Shown here piece after piece: positions 37,701 through 49,648 of a stretch of DNA of 64,000 bases. Numbering within the stretch: position 1 is the first letter of the stretch; each line of letters starts with the position of its first letter. The position numbers were made by a program, and so were the translations under genes. The notes beneath the pieces are model-generated. The model did no database searches. It had not been told where the DNA came from and worked only from the letters and a program-made list of their open reading frames with translations. The stretch lies in NCBI GenBank assembly GCA_001466705.2, contig LATX02000216.1, forward strand, positions 310,001 through 374,000, in the 5' to 3' direction. Source of the DNA: Moniliophthora roreri. Taxonomy: Eukaryota; Basidiomycota; Agaricomycetes; Agaricales; Marasmiaceae.

Positions 37701-38329
37701 AAAGGCTTCCTCACATGCATAGTCATTGTAAATAAAGTCTGCCCCAGTCTTGTCTTCTAATACTTCAAGAGCCTCCTTCACACTCTGGACTTTAGTTGCC
37801 AGGTAACACATAGCAAAAGTGGTCTTGGGGCTCCTTTGGCTCACTTGGAGCTGTGGACCAAGGAGGTATGTATCAAACTCCATAAGAGAGACCTTCTTGC
37901 CTGTGAGTGTGAGTTCCTCAGAGTCATAGCAGGGTTTGTTGCATTGCATGCAATTCTCCAGTAGTGCAAGAGGTCCTAGGTATGCATGACATTGATTGGG
38001 ACACATATCCCTTGTTACTGCTACAATGCCTATTATCTCCTCCACAAGTTTCTTGACCTTAGCAAGAGACATTAACTACAGTAGCTCATAGATAAGATTC
38101 TGAACTAAGACAAGGCTGTCTTCAGGCTGTGGGGTTAAATGAAGCCTCTGGATTCCAGTTCTCATGGTCCTGCTGCTCAAGAATGGGTTAAGCATAAAAC
38201 AACTTAACATAAAAGAATAAGTTGAGTTCAAATGATAGTGCATAGAATGAAAGTCTCACACTGTTGCAGTAATTATGCAGATACTACTGACTGGTTTCTG
38301 AATGCTACTAAAAAAAAGGCTACTAACAC

Positions 38330-38460
38330 ATTACTGATTTGTTCTTTCTCTTTACTGCACTATTTCTTTCCATTTCTTACTGTTACTGTACTGTTACTGC
38401 ACATTTACTGGAGTGTTACAGTACTATTACTGCTCTGCACTAAATTGTTACTTGAATAGT
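38330..38460. repeat. right subterminal motif array of the Tnp2-type element
   Basis: TTACTGTTACTGTACTGTTACTGC and related forms are the reverse complement of the left-side GTAACAG motifs, so the arrays are inverted relative to each other. Confidence 0.6.
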
Positions 38461-38469
38461 ACTGCTTAG

Positions 38470-39574
38470 CAACATTGCCTATTTACCATCTCCTATATGC
38501 TGGGTTCAGTTTAGGGCAAGGTTTTTCATAGTGTTCTTTCTCCTCCTTAATATGTTCCTGGTTCCATTGTTTCCACTCTATGGTATACTTGTCTGAGTGG
38601 TAATGTGTCCTGGGCTATTCATTCCAATAGTTAGTGCTGGAAACACATATACTTGCCTAAATGCTTATCTAAGTCTCTTCCTCATTGTCACAATCTCAGT
38701 TGATTGGCCTGAAATTAAAGTAATTATATGGAAACCAGTTATCTTAATAGATACCAACATCAAGACCCTATTGATAGTTCCCTGCCTTACCTGCTTCCTT
38801 TGACTAATCAAACATCTTGTGCTCCAGGACTGCTAGTGACTCTCCATTCACATCAACTGGTTGCTCTGGCTTGTTCTTCCCATCTTCATTGCAGCCAGTA
38901 TACTTGACCAGCCTCTCTCATGCTTACTGTTGAATATACTTCTTGTGTCTGAGCTCATCCAACAGACAGTCTGGGTCCAATTCAAACTTGGCACCATTCT
39001 GATGTCCAATCCAGATCATTAATGCATCCTGGAGCATACTATCCACAATCCAATAAGATGCCATATCTCTTATTCTGGGAATCTTCTTGGATATCCAGTT
39101 GATGATTCAGGATCAAGTTTCAATAGAAAGACCACCAGTGAAGTATACAACACATATCTGTTGGCACTGCAGAAACTCAATGCTTGGAAAGCCCTTGGCA
39201 TTAATGTTTTTCCAATCAAATATCAGATGTGCAAATTAATCTATATGAGATGACAGGACTATGTCGATTTTTGGGGATCCTTGATGATTTCCTCATTTGC
39301 TATGCCAATAGATTGCAGTTCTGGTGTGGTTGTCCACCTTCCAAGCTGTAAAAGATTAGCATTGCCTCTAAATGGTTTCTTAAGATCACTCACATGAATA
39401 CCTCTTTGACCATCTGCATTGTGCCATAATGTATCCACTATTCTTGAAGTTGACACCTCACAGAAGGTGCCTGAGGTATGACTGGTCTCTGGAGCAATAT
39501 GATTCCCTTGCCACCACATCAGCAAAATCCAGAGGAAGTTATAACTAAGTCTCTACCCATAGGATTGGTGACAA
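38470..39574 (-). pseudogene. unidentified decayed coding remnants
   Basis: Minus-strand frames read coding-like pieces such as MASYWIVDSMLQDALMIWIG and FELDPDCLLDELRHKKYIQQ (about 38930-39060) with stops between them. An 88-residue frame lies at 39525-39259. No family was recognised. Confidence 0.25.
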
Positions 39575-41787
39575 TCCTCTATTAAGGATCATGGGGAGAT
39601 GGTAGTGGAAGGGAAGAAAGGGAAGGCAGAGTGTTTGGTTTTCTGGGGCGGCCCTTATGTGAGAATTAAGGGTGTGCATGGACCAGTTTAGGGCTGGTCA
39701 GCATTTAGAGTTTTGGACATATGGGTTATAAGGGTGTCTTTTTGTTGTCAAGGGCATTGGAGGCATTGGGTACTTGAACAGTCTTGAGTGAGCAAAAGCT
39801 GGTTGAAAAGCAATAACATGTCTTTCAATCAACTCCAAGGAGGCCAGAAGCTGGGTCTGATGCTCCAAATCTCAGATCCCACATGTCCAACGTTTCAGCA
39901 ATGTCAACTGCCATCAACCAAGTTTCTATTGATATAATTATAATGCATAATTGCTCAGATTTGAGTTGGAGTGTCAGTCTTGCAGTGTTTTTGGGCAAAT
40001 CTGCTGGCAAATAGAGGTGTGTGGATCACTCCAATATACAATATGCTTCTGGTTTTAACTTACAGAACTTGATATATTCTGTAGAAACTGTTCTGAGACC
40101 TTGTAACAAGGCTCAGATGTTATATTTATCAGTGACCATTCTGCAGAGTTATAACCTGTCATGGCAGTTATGGGGGGTTATAACCCTGTTTATGACCAGG
40201 GTTATATTCATGGTTATAACCTTCATTAACAGTCATGGAGGGTTATAACACATGTTGTATTCTCAAGGTACAGTAACAGAGTATTATATATGTGGTTACA
40301 ATACTAATGGACTTATAGGCAATGCATATTGGGCATCATTTCCCCTGCTAACCCACTATACCACTCTCCAGATTTTGCTAATGCACTTCACAGTCCATCT
40401 ATTCTTGGCATGGGGTTTGATGAGATGAGTGGGGTACCAAAAGAAGTTTCTATCTTTTACTAGAACAGTTTGCCCACATCTAACAATTCATAAGTAAAGA
40501 GCATAAATGCCAATTTGAGGTTAAACATACTGCAGTCTCTTGGAAACATCTCAGCAGAATTGGATGGTATTTGGTCTAAAGCAACAAATTAGTTCACATC
40601 CACTTGAGCTCACAAAACACTCACAATTCTGTATTCTGTTTATTAGTCCCAGGTTTTGAAGATTTTTGCTCTTCACCATCNTCCTCTATTAAGGATCATG
40701 GGGAGATGGTAGTGGAAGGGAAGAAAGGGAAGGCAGAGTGTTTGGTTTTCTGGGGCGGCCCTTATGTGAGAATTAAGGGTGTGCATGGACCAGTTTAGGG
40801 CTGGTCAGCATTTAGAGTTTTGGACATATGGGTTATAAGGGTGTCTTTTTGTTGTCAAGGGCATTGGAGGCATTGGGTACTTGAACAGTCTTGAGTGAGC
40901 AAAAGCTGGTTGAAAAGCAATAACATGTCTTTCAATCAACTCCAAGGAGGCCAGAAGCTGGGTCTGATGCTCCAAATCTCAGATCCCACATGTCCAACGT
41001 TTCAGCAATGTCAACTGCCATCAACCAAGTTTCTATTGATATAATTATAATGCATAATTGCTCAGATTTGAGTTGGAGTGTCAGTCTTGCAGTGTTTTTG
41101 GGCAAATCTGCTGGCAAATAGAGGTGTGTGGATCACTCCAATATACAATATGCTTCTGGTTTTAACTTACAGAACTTGATATATTCTGTAGAAACTGTTC
41201 TGAGACCTTGTAACAAGGCTCAGATGTTATATTTATCAGTGACCATTCTGCAGAGTTATAACCTGTCATGGCAGTTATGGGGGGTTATAACCCTGTTTAT
41301 GACCAGGGTTATATTCATGGTTATAACCTTCATTAACAGTCATGGAGGGTTATAACACATGTTGTATTCTCAAGGTACAGTAACAGAGTATTATATATGT
41401 GGTTACAATACTAATGGACTTATAGGCAATGCATATTGGGCATCATTTCCCCTGCTAACCCACTATACCACTCTCCAGATTTTGCTAATGCACTTCACAG
41501 TCCATCTATTCTTGGCATGGGGTTTGATGAGATGAGTGGGGTACCAAAAGAAGTTTCTATCTTTTACTAGAACAGTTTGCCCACATCTAACAATTCATAA
41601 GTAAAGAGCATAAATGCCAATTTGAGGTTAAACATACTGCAGTCTCTTGGAAACATCTCAGCAGAATTGGATGGTATTTGGTCTAAAGCAACAAATTAGT
41701 TCACATCCACTTGAGCTCACAAAACACTCACAATTCTGTATTCTGTTTATTAGTCCCAGGTTTTGAAGATTTTTGCTCTTCACCATC
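39575..41787. repeat. perfect 1106-bp direct duplication across an N (likely assembly artefact)
   Basis: 39575-40680 equals 40682-41787 by inspection with one N at 40681, the same pattern as at 30042. A GGTTATAACC-rich stretch (40160-40260) is therefore present twice. Confidence 0.85.
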
Positions 41788-43865
41788 TGAGCATTTATGA
41801 CAGAAAAACATGTCTTGTGCACAGACATTATTGCCAGTTGGTTGGCATGCTACATGTGAGTACTGTTCACACAGATCACATTGAATGGCATGCTGGTGAA
41901 CTGCTTGATGGTTTCCATCAGCATTTTCACCACATCTACAGTCAAAAGGCATTAGTATTGCCAGTGGTGATGAGTCTTCCTCTAGAGAAGGCAACCTGGT
42001 GCTTGCAGCCACTGAGGTATGATTATTATTGGCAACACAATAGAATTAAGAAGGAATTTAGAGACAGAGTCATCATCTTTGGGAAATGTGGTCAAATACA
42101 GTATCTCTGTGGTAGTGAAACAATACACACCTGTGTTCAGACTCTACACCTTCTCTAGAAGGTGTCTTTAAGTCTTGAATGCAGTTGGTGGGATCAGACC
42201 TTAAGAATGACATGTTTTCCCTTGTGAGAAGCTCTTCTGACACAAATTCATGGTGTTTAAGCCATGCTTTTGCTGACTCTACTAGCCAATGCAGATTCTG
42301 GACAGGCAGCTCCAAGAAACCCTTCTGTACTAGCACTAGTTGTGAAGTTGGCTTAATGCTGTAGTTGTCACTCAACTCCACATCAAGAGATGACTGTAGA
42401 AGTTCCTTTTGATGGCTCCAAAACCAATTCTGAGCTTGAAAGCCACCTCTCAGCTTGTAGAAAACAGCTATGGTCCAATATGTCTTGTAGTCTCCTGAAA
42501 GTGTTACATTCCAGCCTCCAAGATTTCCTGCAACCCCTCTGGTCTCCTCCACACTATATTCTGGTTTCCCATTACTAATGCCTTGACTATTATAAAAAAA
42601 GACACCTTTCACTCATGTTGGAGTATCTGTAGTAGCTACAAATCATGTAGTGCAGTGAGTTCTGTTGTAGAATATGCACCCTGCAATATTGTAAACCAGT
42701 CCAATGTTCTCAGCATCCCAACTGGACACTAGATGCAGAGTGTGTGGAAATTCCCACTCCTAATCAAGGTTCTCTCAGTTGACACCAATAATGAGTGTCA
42801 GGAAGGGATACAATGATTTTAGTATCATATGCAACACTGTGACACTAGGTTTCACCATCCTGAGCTTGCCAACAGGAATGTGATTCCTCTTGTTTGGCAC
42901 ATATGAGGGAATCTGTAGTATGGTGGCATAGATATGTCTCCAAGCTCCCATCATACTTCTTGTATATGGATGAATTGAGCCAACTAAGTGGATGTGACCT
43001 GTCAACTTGTTTAAGCACACAATGTGTGAAGGCAGAGTTGTCATGATCTAAGACTGTCAAATCAGAACCAGTACACTACTTGAACTTGATGGTTTGTATA
43101 GCAAAATGATTGTTGATCTCAATGTTACCAGCAGATGCCATGAGAGCATGTGAAAGCCAAATGGTATCAGTTTCAAATGAGTTGTCTGCTTTGTTTATAG
43201 TCCATCCTTGCTTTGTAACATAGCATCAAAGGTCAGCATTCTGGTTCAACAGAGTTGCTTGGACATCATTTTGGGCAGTACTTGACAGCAGGAGGTGACA
43301 GCATTGGTCAAGTGCAGAAAAGATTGGGGTAGATGATGACAGCTTGCTCTCCTCCTCTTGGACTGCAAATATCTGTGCTAAATTTCCCCAACTCCTCATC
43401 TCTGTCCAAAATAACACTTCCATTGATGAATCTATCCAGCATGAGTTATTCTTCCATGCATACCCCAACAGTTCTTTCAATTTTGAGCCAATGACCATCT
43501 GAAGATTCCCTGTCAGAGGATCATTCTTCATCTTGTAGTTGAGTCAAATGATTGTAGCACCATCTCAATGAACTGAGGTTTGTCAGGCAAACACCAGATC
43601 ATTTTCTATGAATGTAACATGTTTGATAGGCTTCAATGGTTTTTTGTGATCTGGGAAGGCTTGTCTTGTATCTGAGGTTGTTGAGAGTAGATGTAGATGT
43701 AGTAGTTTCTGACTGGAGTGATAAGCTCTTACTTTTTGACTGGGTGCAAGTGGAGGCTTGGGACTGCTTTGAAAGGGTGAGGATGCCTTTATTTTCCAAC
43801 TAGGTGTGTGTGAGGGTTTTGGACCTTTTTGGGGCTTATCTGGAGAGGGTGTGAGTGGTGGTTTA

Positions 43866-44030
43866 CATTAGCAAAAACCATATAGTGCTATAATGAGTTC
43901 CCCAGGGTTTAAAATCCACCTGCAGAGTATCATAACCCTTATAACCAGTCATAACCCCCACTAACAAGGCCATAACCAGGTTATAACCCCCTGAAAGCTA
44001 GGTTATAGCACTTTCTGGTTTTTGCTGATG
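43866..44030. mobile_element. 165-bp MITE, TA target site, GGTTATAACC-rich
   Basis: Terminal inverted repeats CATTAGCAAAAACCA and CATCAGCAAAAACCA (read inward), followed by GTGCTATAA on both sides, are flanked by TA (43864-43865 and 44031-44032). The interior holds several TTATAACC palindromes. The TA duplication suggests a Tc1/mariner-like MITE. It lies inside the MULE-like pseudogene. Confidence 0.8.
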
Positions 44031-44814
44031 TAGAACCCAAAAGATCTTGTTTCCTCCTTGGTTTACCTAAGAGAGCATCGACTGTATCTGGTAGTCAATG
44101 AGAGCACACACTTTCTTTATTGATTCTTGCTTGCTTCTGAATAGCATGGCATCTCTTTGTATGCTTGATCTTTACATGAAGAGCCTAGCAATATTGGAGA
44201 GATGTTTTTCCATAATACAGTGAGATGTTGCCTGTATGATATTGAACTCAAAAGGTAAACTTCATGTAGACAGCATTCCATGTTTTCTCATGCTCTTTGG
44301 CAATTGTATAACACTTCCTCAATCCAGTGAGAAGCTTATGCTGTTTTCCTTGCCTTGAATACATGCTAAAATAAGCAACTTCTTAAGGATTTGTCAAGTC
44401 TGGGAGTGATTTGCAAACATTAGATGAAGAATTTGTCAAATCCAACACTAGCATCTGAGCCACATCAGGACATGCCCACCATTCAACCTATTGTTTTGCT
44501 CCTGGAAACTTGCATGATAAAGACTTTGCCCATTGCTGAAACTCATCCACTGAGCTTGTATGGAGTAAATGATAAGCAAGCTTCTTGAATGCTGATTGCT
44601 GGTCCTGAGGCACAATTGTGACAATTTTCTTGATATAAGTGACTTGGCTCCAAAAGTGCTGTGCACAACTACATAACAGAGTTGCAGCTGCCTTGTGGAG
44701 CACTTCATCTGTATGATCATCACTTGGATCCTCCTTCCAGAAGTGTACAAATGCCTCAACAAATCCTAATCTCTGTGCCTGACTAAAGTCTACTGTCTAT
44801 GAGGCAATAATACC

Positions 44815-46640
44815 ACTTGATTGTGCTACACAAAGAGCTGATCTGTTGATCAGATCCTGCTCTCCTATTGTCTATGTGTATGTGGTAATGTGCAGAGTGT
44901 GGTTCAGCATGATCAGAGTTACCACAATTAGACTCTTATTTAATGTTTGTATACTGAATAAGTGTGTATTTATTTATCAATGTAGAGACTATGAAGGTAT
45001 CTTAGTTTTATAAATCTTATTTTTATTGTGTGAAAAGACCAAATATCATAGAGTTATAGTTCGGATTTATGTTGTCGATTAACCACTAAGGTGATAGTAA
45101 GACTACTCTGAAGTGATAACTCAAGTAATCAAAGACTACAGTATCCCTTGTACTAGATACAACCCTCTTGATTGTAATCTGTAACACACTTGAGCAGGAA
45201 AACTTCTACTTCCAATGTAGCCTGAGCCCTCCCTAAGATGTGTCAACACTAGGAAAACACTAGCTACCTTCAGAAAGCCACCAAAACTTTCTAATACAAA
45301 GTCTTCTCTTGACTTGAAAATGACTATTCACTAAAGCACAGAACAAATATCTGGCTTTGCTGTCACTATCAAGTTTGGTTTATAGTCTTATATCTCAACT
45401 AGGTCTACTCTGAGTCCCTAGGGCCTGATGTGAGGAGGAAAATCTGATTGAATGTGATTTCTCTACACAAACAATAGCCACATATGAATCACACAGTGGT
45501 GGAGCAGATTCCTCTTGCTCCCACCTATAAAATAGTAGTCCTTATATACTACTGGAAACAAATATTTACAATAAAATTAAAATAATAGGTATATATCATA
45601 CTGGTCACAGGAAAAATCACAAAATGAACATATATGGGTTCAGTCCCATTGTAAGATGGCTCACTCATGTAACAGGTAACTGGTGTGTCTTGCAAGTGTC
45701 TATCCTAAGTGATACAGGACTGATGATGGTAGAAGAATAAGAAAAGAAGAAGTATCTACATAAGTACTACAGTATCCTAATATAGTGAGAATGTGGGAAC
45801 CTAAGCATGACTGTAGCATATGTCATAGAGCATGGCATGGGACATGCATACACTCATACTGTATATAGGTATGTGGGTTACCAAGAAATACAATCTTGGG
45901 TATTGGAAGCACAACTTAAGCTAGACCCTCTGTGCAGTATATGGGTATCTAGGTTCAGAATCTGTTGCTACTGCATAGGAGTTCCCTATCCTGTTTTTCA
46001 ATAGTCAGAAATACTCTCAACTTCTGTAGGAGTCATTGAGCATTTCCTTGTTCTGTCTGTCCTATCTGATTTCTATCTTATTGCTTTTCTCCTATCTTTG
46101 GAGGGATCATTGCATCACCATCTCAGAATGCAGAGTGATCATATACTTGAGCTAATATTTCATTGTATATCTGATTTAGATATCATCATATCTTGTCTCT
46201 TGGTATATTATAGGTATCATCCTGAGCTTGAATGAGTGCTCTGAGAGTAAATGAAAGTTGTGTAAAAGCAAAATATTCCCCTTGATACACCATATATATG
46301 TTCAACTATTGATGTGTCTCCTTTTGAACAATACTGTATAGAGGTCTCTACAGGTTTCAGAAGGCTTGATGCACAGTATTGAGAGCCTATAAGTGACTTG
46401 GTACCCATGTGGGAGAGACTGTAAGTACAATTGACTTATAGCTTTATGCCATCAAGCATATATAGATTTTGACTGACTACTTGAGCTCATATTAGTCCTT
46501 CTATTTCCATGTTTCTTATTGTTTCAACTGTTTAAATATGTCCAAACAATGTTCATATGTGTAGAATTTGAAAGGTTTATAAAATTGGTGTATTAGCAAT
46601 ATCATATAAGTGACACTGTAAGTGATTAAAATAAAGTAAC
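44815..46640. mobile_element. R1/R2-related insertion in the MULE-like gene
   Basis: The transposase frame stops after DADFAG near 46645 and resumes at VDFSQAQ near 44805. The intervening DNA is a diverged relative of R1 (GATCAGAGTTACC near 44927, GGGCCTGATGTGAGG near 45420, CCTTATATAC near 45538) and of R2 (GGGTATCTAGGTTC near 45943, GGAGGGATCATTG near 46100). A short intron may also lie at its right edge. Exact ends were not resolved. Confidence 0.5.
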
Positions 46641-47619
46641 ACATACCCCAGCAAAGTCAGCATCAACAATTTTTCTTTCAAGCTGTGATTTTGTTGTCCT
46701 GGTAGATAGCATCATCACAAGGAAATAATACTTGTAGTGTATAGCAGTAGCACCATTTGTATAGAAATAGATTCCTGGAACCCAACAATGCATTGTGGGG
46801 CAGAATATCAAGCTAGTGATTAGCAGTGAAGTTGACACTGCAAACCAACCCATAGGTGGCATCCAAAACCAGGCCAGCAAAGCCTCTTGCAGATTGGTTA
46901 GCATGAACAAGATGTTCAGCCATCCACTGGGTCTGGCATGATATGACAGCAATGCCATTCATTAGGTGCAATGCAATGACATAACTAGGGTATTCCTGTT
47001 GGAAAGCACAAAACCTTGCCACCAGTACATCCAACAAGGGCTCTTTAGGCCCACAGGCTTTCTGAACCTCAATCTGAGCAACATTCTTAGTAGTAAAACA
47101 GTCACTGATGTCAAGAAGAGACTCCCCAGTCATAGTGTTTTCAGACCATAATGCTGCTGCAGTGGCAGTAGGGTTGGCCTTTATCAGAGCATCTACATGC
47201 TTCTTCTCAAGTGGTGCAAGTCTCTTCTTGTGGAGAAGGGTGCCATGGTTGTGTTCAATGCCATTCCAATACCAAACTCCACCCTTCCACTTCACAATTT
47301 TCACCATATTAGGGCATGGGAAAAGCTGCAGGCAGTAATCAGTAAGCAACTTTCTTGTGCCTCCATCACACCTGTTGCATTCACAGAGTTGCCCAACCTG
47401 TTGTCTGCAAGCTATTGGCCTGGACTTTGAACAAACAATGTGCTGACAGTGCTCAATCTGTTGTTCCTATGTTATCAGGATTGTTTGTTTCAATGTCATT
47501 TTGTCCTTCAGGTAGATGCCTAAACCTTAACAGGTCAGCAATTGATGAGCTTGACCTTATGTTATGTTACCTGTCTGGCAACATTACCTCTTTATCACCA
47601 CAAGACTTAGTGATGTAAA

Positions 47620-48000
47620 GTTCAAGGTCAAGTTTGAGTTTGCTCAGAGGCTTCTAAGGTTCAGAGTTCCATTATTGCTGCAAGACACAAGTATAGAATT
47701 AACCAGGTCAAGCTAGAGAGCTAAGACCTGTTCATGAGTGCTTAAATACACACATCCACTACTATGTAATGTCTAATAGTAAGCAGTAGCTATCAGATAA
47801 ATATGAGTGATACACCAATGCTGTCAGTATATGCTGACTATCTAATATTACAATGATAAGAAGGGAAAGGGGACTGGGGTAAGTGTACATGTCCAATGGA
47901 GTAAGAAGCATATATGAAAAGGAAAAGGGAGCTGGGAAGGTGTAAGCATCTGATGGAATGAGAAGCATGGGTGCAAAAGGAGAAAATTGTAACACAAGAC
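47620..48000. repeat. dispersed repeat R3, copy 2
   Basis: Matches 31085-31460 in order, with many substitutions and small gaps. Confidence 0.55.
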
Positions 48001-48639
48001 TCTTTAAAGCATTTGTACTCTTGTACTGACCAGTATTCTGAGTATGTCTTCTTTGTTACCACAGTGAGAACTCTTACTGACTATAACCTACTTGAGCACC
48101 ACGTCAACTATAAAACTTCTCTCCTAATGGTTAACAGTACATCATTTTTTGTTGCTTTTGCCACTAGCTTTTGCTAACTTCAATATATACATGCTCTGAT
48201 GACAGAATGCTAGCCTCTATTGACATTCTGTACAATCACAGGTCACAAGAGCTTGAAACAGGTAAGCATTCTGACCTCAGAAGCTATCAAATACTAATGG
48301 TGATATCTCTAGTTCTAATACTATTATAATAAAGGCTTTAAAAGATTTGTTGCTCTTATTCCTTGTAAGATCCCTCTCTTACTTATGAGTTTTAGTGTAC
48401 CAGTCATTTCTAGGAATCTCAAATGATTGCCAGTAAGTATCTACACTCTCATTGTGGATTAATTGGCTTATTGCTTATCACAGAGTTACTCATGAGATGG
48501 TCTGCAGGTTGGCTTGGGTGGAACAGTTATAATTGTTTAACTGTATCTACTATGTCTGGTATGTAGATAGATATGAATCTGATTGTTTATTCAAAATTAT
48601 TTCTATCTAATATGTCTGAAATGCTGGTTTGCTAAACAG

Positions 48640-48711
48640 ACCCACCTTCAGCCTGCTTGTGATAACACTGATAACTAGTAATGGGGGGTTATGGAGGATT
48701 ATAGCACCACT
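48640..48711. repeat. GGTTAT-rich fragment, possible MITE remnant
   Basis: AATGGGGGGTTATGGAGGATTATAGCACC resembles the inner end of the 43866-44030 MITE and stops at the start of the R1 copy at 48712. Confidence 0.4.
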
Positions 48712-49243
48712 AATTTGTCTAAGTTAGGACTAGTGGAAAACTACCCAAAAAGATAACCTCCAAAAGTCTAACTCAGTTGTTGTGCAAGTGTGGATCGACG
48801 TGATCAGAGTTACTGCACTTAGAATGCCAACAAAACTCTTAGCTAGGTTGATTCTCTCTTATTGAAGTGTTCTACTTCACAGTGTTCACCTCCAGAGGAG
48901 TATAGGTGGATTTAAAATGGGTTTATTGGGCAAACACACACACAAAACACAAAGAACATGGTGCACAAAGCACAAACACAAGAGCTACAGTCCTGTACAA
49001 AGACTCGATAGCCGATATAGTCTGACCCTATGGAGTTCAAGACTTCTTCAAGATAACTACAGCACACAGTGTACTGGAAAAGGTCCTAGACCAATTTCTA
49101 CAAAGAGCTCAGCACAGGCACACCCCTTGCTAAGACTCTAAGTGTGTCACAACCTGATACACACACAGGCCACACTCCAAGTGCCCAAGGCTCCTTCTTG
49201 GTGTAAAGTCTCTCTTAGAAAAGTGCTATAATGCACTCAAGAT
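48712..49243. repeat. repeat R1, truncated by an N
   Basis: Starts AATTTGTCTAAG like 32035 and matches 49649-50168 with a few substitutions. It ends at the N at 49244. R1 holds a CACACACA run and a TAGCCGATATAGTCTGACC block. Confidence 0.75.
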
Positions 49244-49244
49244 N

Positions 49245-49648
49245 ATACACCATCTATTTGGACAACAGCCTGCCATGGAATAGAGCACATATTAGCAAGA
49301 GAACCATATGAAAACCAGTAAACAATGTACCTAGATTGTTCATGAGTGCATAGAAGCTCATTTGCTATGTTTTTGAGATATGAGCCAGAACAAAGACAAC
49401 ATTGCTTGCCAGACATTGGCACATTGTGTTCTCTGAATCATTATTGGATGACTTTAAGCTGACAGAGTGCCCTAGAAATGGAACTGGCATTAGCAAAAAC
49501 ACAAAAAGGGATGATAGAGTAATGTACCTGAAATATCCTTTTTGCTGTCCTCTCTTGTTGGAAGACGATCTGTTGGTGTCAAGACCAAATTGACTATCTA
49601 AAGTCAGTTTCAAGGTGTATATAAGACCTGTTGTTGGTCAAAGTGTTC
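49245..49648 (-). other. unassigned segment between R1 copies
   Basis: Minus-strand frames (49613-49365 and 49422-49237) show no firm domain. May be part of a transposon gene placed here by contig joining. Confidence 0.3.

Larger units (their letters stand above)
31999..38072 (-). pseudogene. Tnp2-type (CACTA superfamily) transposase, interrupted
   Basis: Reading minus strand from 38072: a CPNQCHAYLGPL/CMQCNKPCYD zinc-like start, then MISTNSFQLYKNKKSD, IWVLKDL, LMPAFNVPSPNKVKNLD, LVEMDGHVGHYGAIGCH and GRHKLNSGHYFLAHYH, the core layout of Transposase_21/Tnp2 proteins. From 37010 follow MMHLLLNLCQLLISLWRGT, the NPAKKISSGFK block and HLAPETTWVGPAVYHTQFALEQMIGDT. From 36050 come EYAEVQFYF and VISVKDIISVISMQPLPE. 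The frame has several stops (three between 37095 and 37020, one near 35860), mostly where a CGA arginine codon would be expected. Near EKPGI the gene is split by a 3.7-kb insertion, and its last codons resume at 32029-31999. Confidence 0.75.
25550..38470 (-). mobile_element. Tnp2/CACTA-type DNA transposon, decayed and nested
   Basis: The block combines a minus-strand Tnp2-like transposase gene (31999-38072), a second Ser/Thr-rich reading frame (27171-28365), and motif arrays at both sides in opposite orientation: GTAAGTAAC at 25563-26380 and the reverse complement (GTTACTGTTACT) at 38330-38460. This is the usual layout of a CACTA-like element with subterminal repeats. Exact termini and target duplication were not found, and the left end crosses an N at 25954, so the boundaries are approximate. 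It carries a 3.7-kb insertion and an assembly duplication. CpG dinucleotides are almost absent from 26 kb on. Confidence 0.55.
41728..47349 (-). pseudogene. large MULE-like transposase with USP-like and PHD-like segments
   Basis: Minus-strand order: a GCM/FLYWCH-like start from 47349 (KWKGGVWYWNGIEHNHG), a DDE-type core with LVLDATYG (frameshift) then SLLITSLIF..WVPGIYFYTNG and, after a large insertion, VDFSQAQRLGFVEAFVHFW at about 44805-44750. Next come CSCAQHFWSQVTYIKKI and FPGAKQ-stop-VEWW. At 43480-43400, GYAWKNNSCWIDSSMEVLF matches the Cys box of USP-type proteases. At 41960-41780, CRC..CDLC..HVAC..CHKC forms a PHD-like C4HC3 finger. I recall this domain order from large basidiomycete proteins of unknown annotation. 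Multiple stops and shifts make it a pseudogene. Confidence 0.6.
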
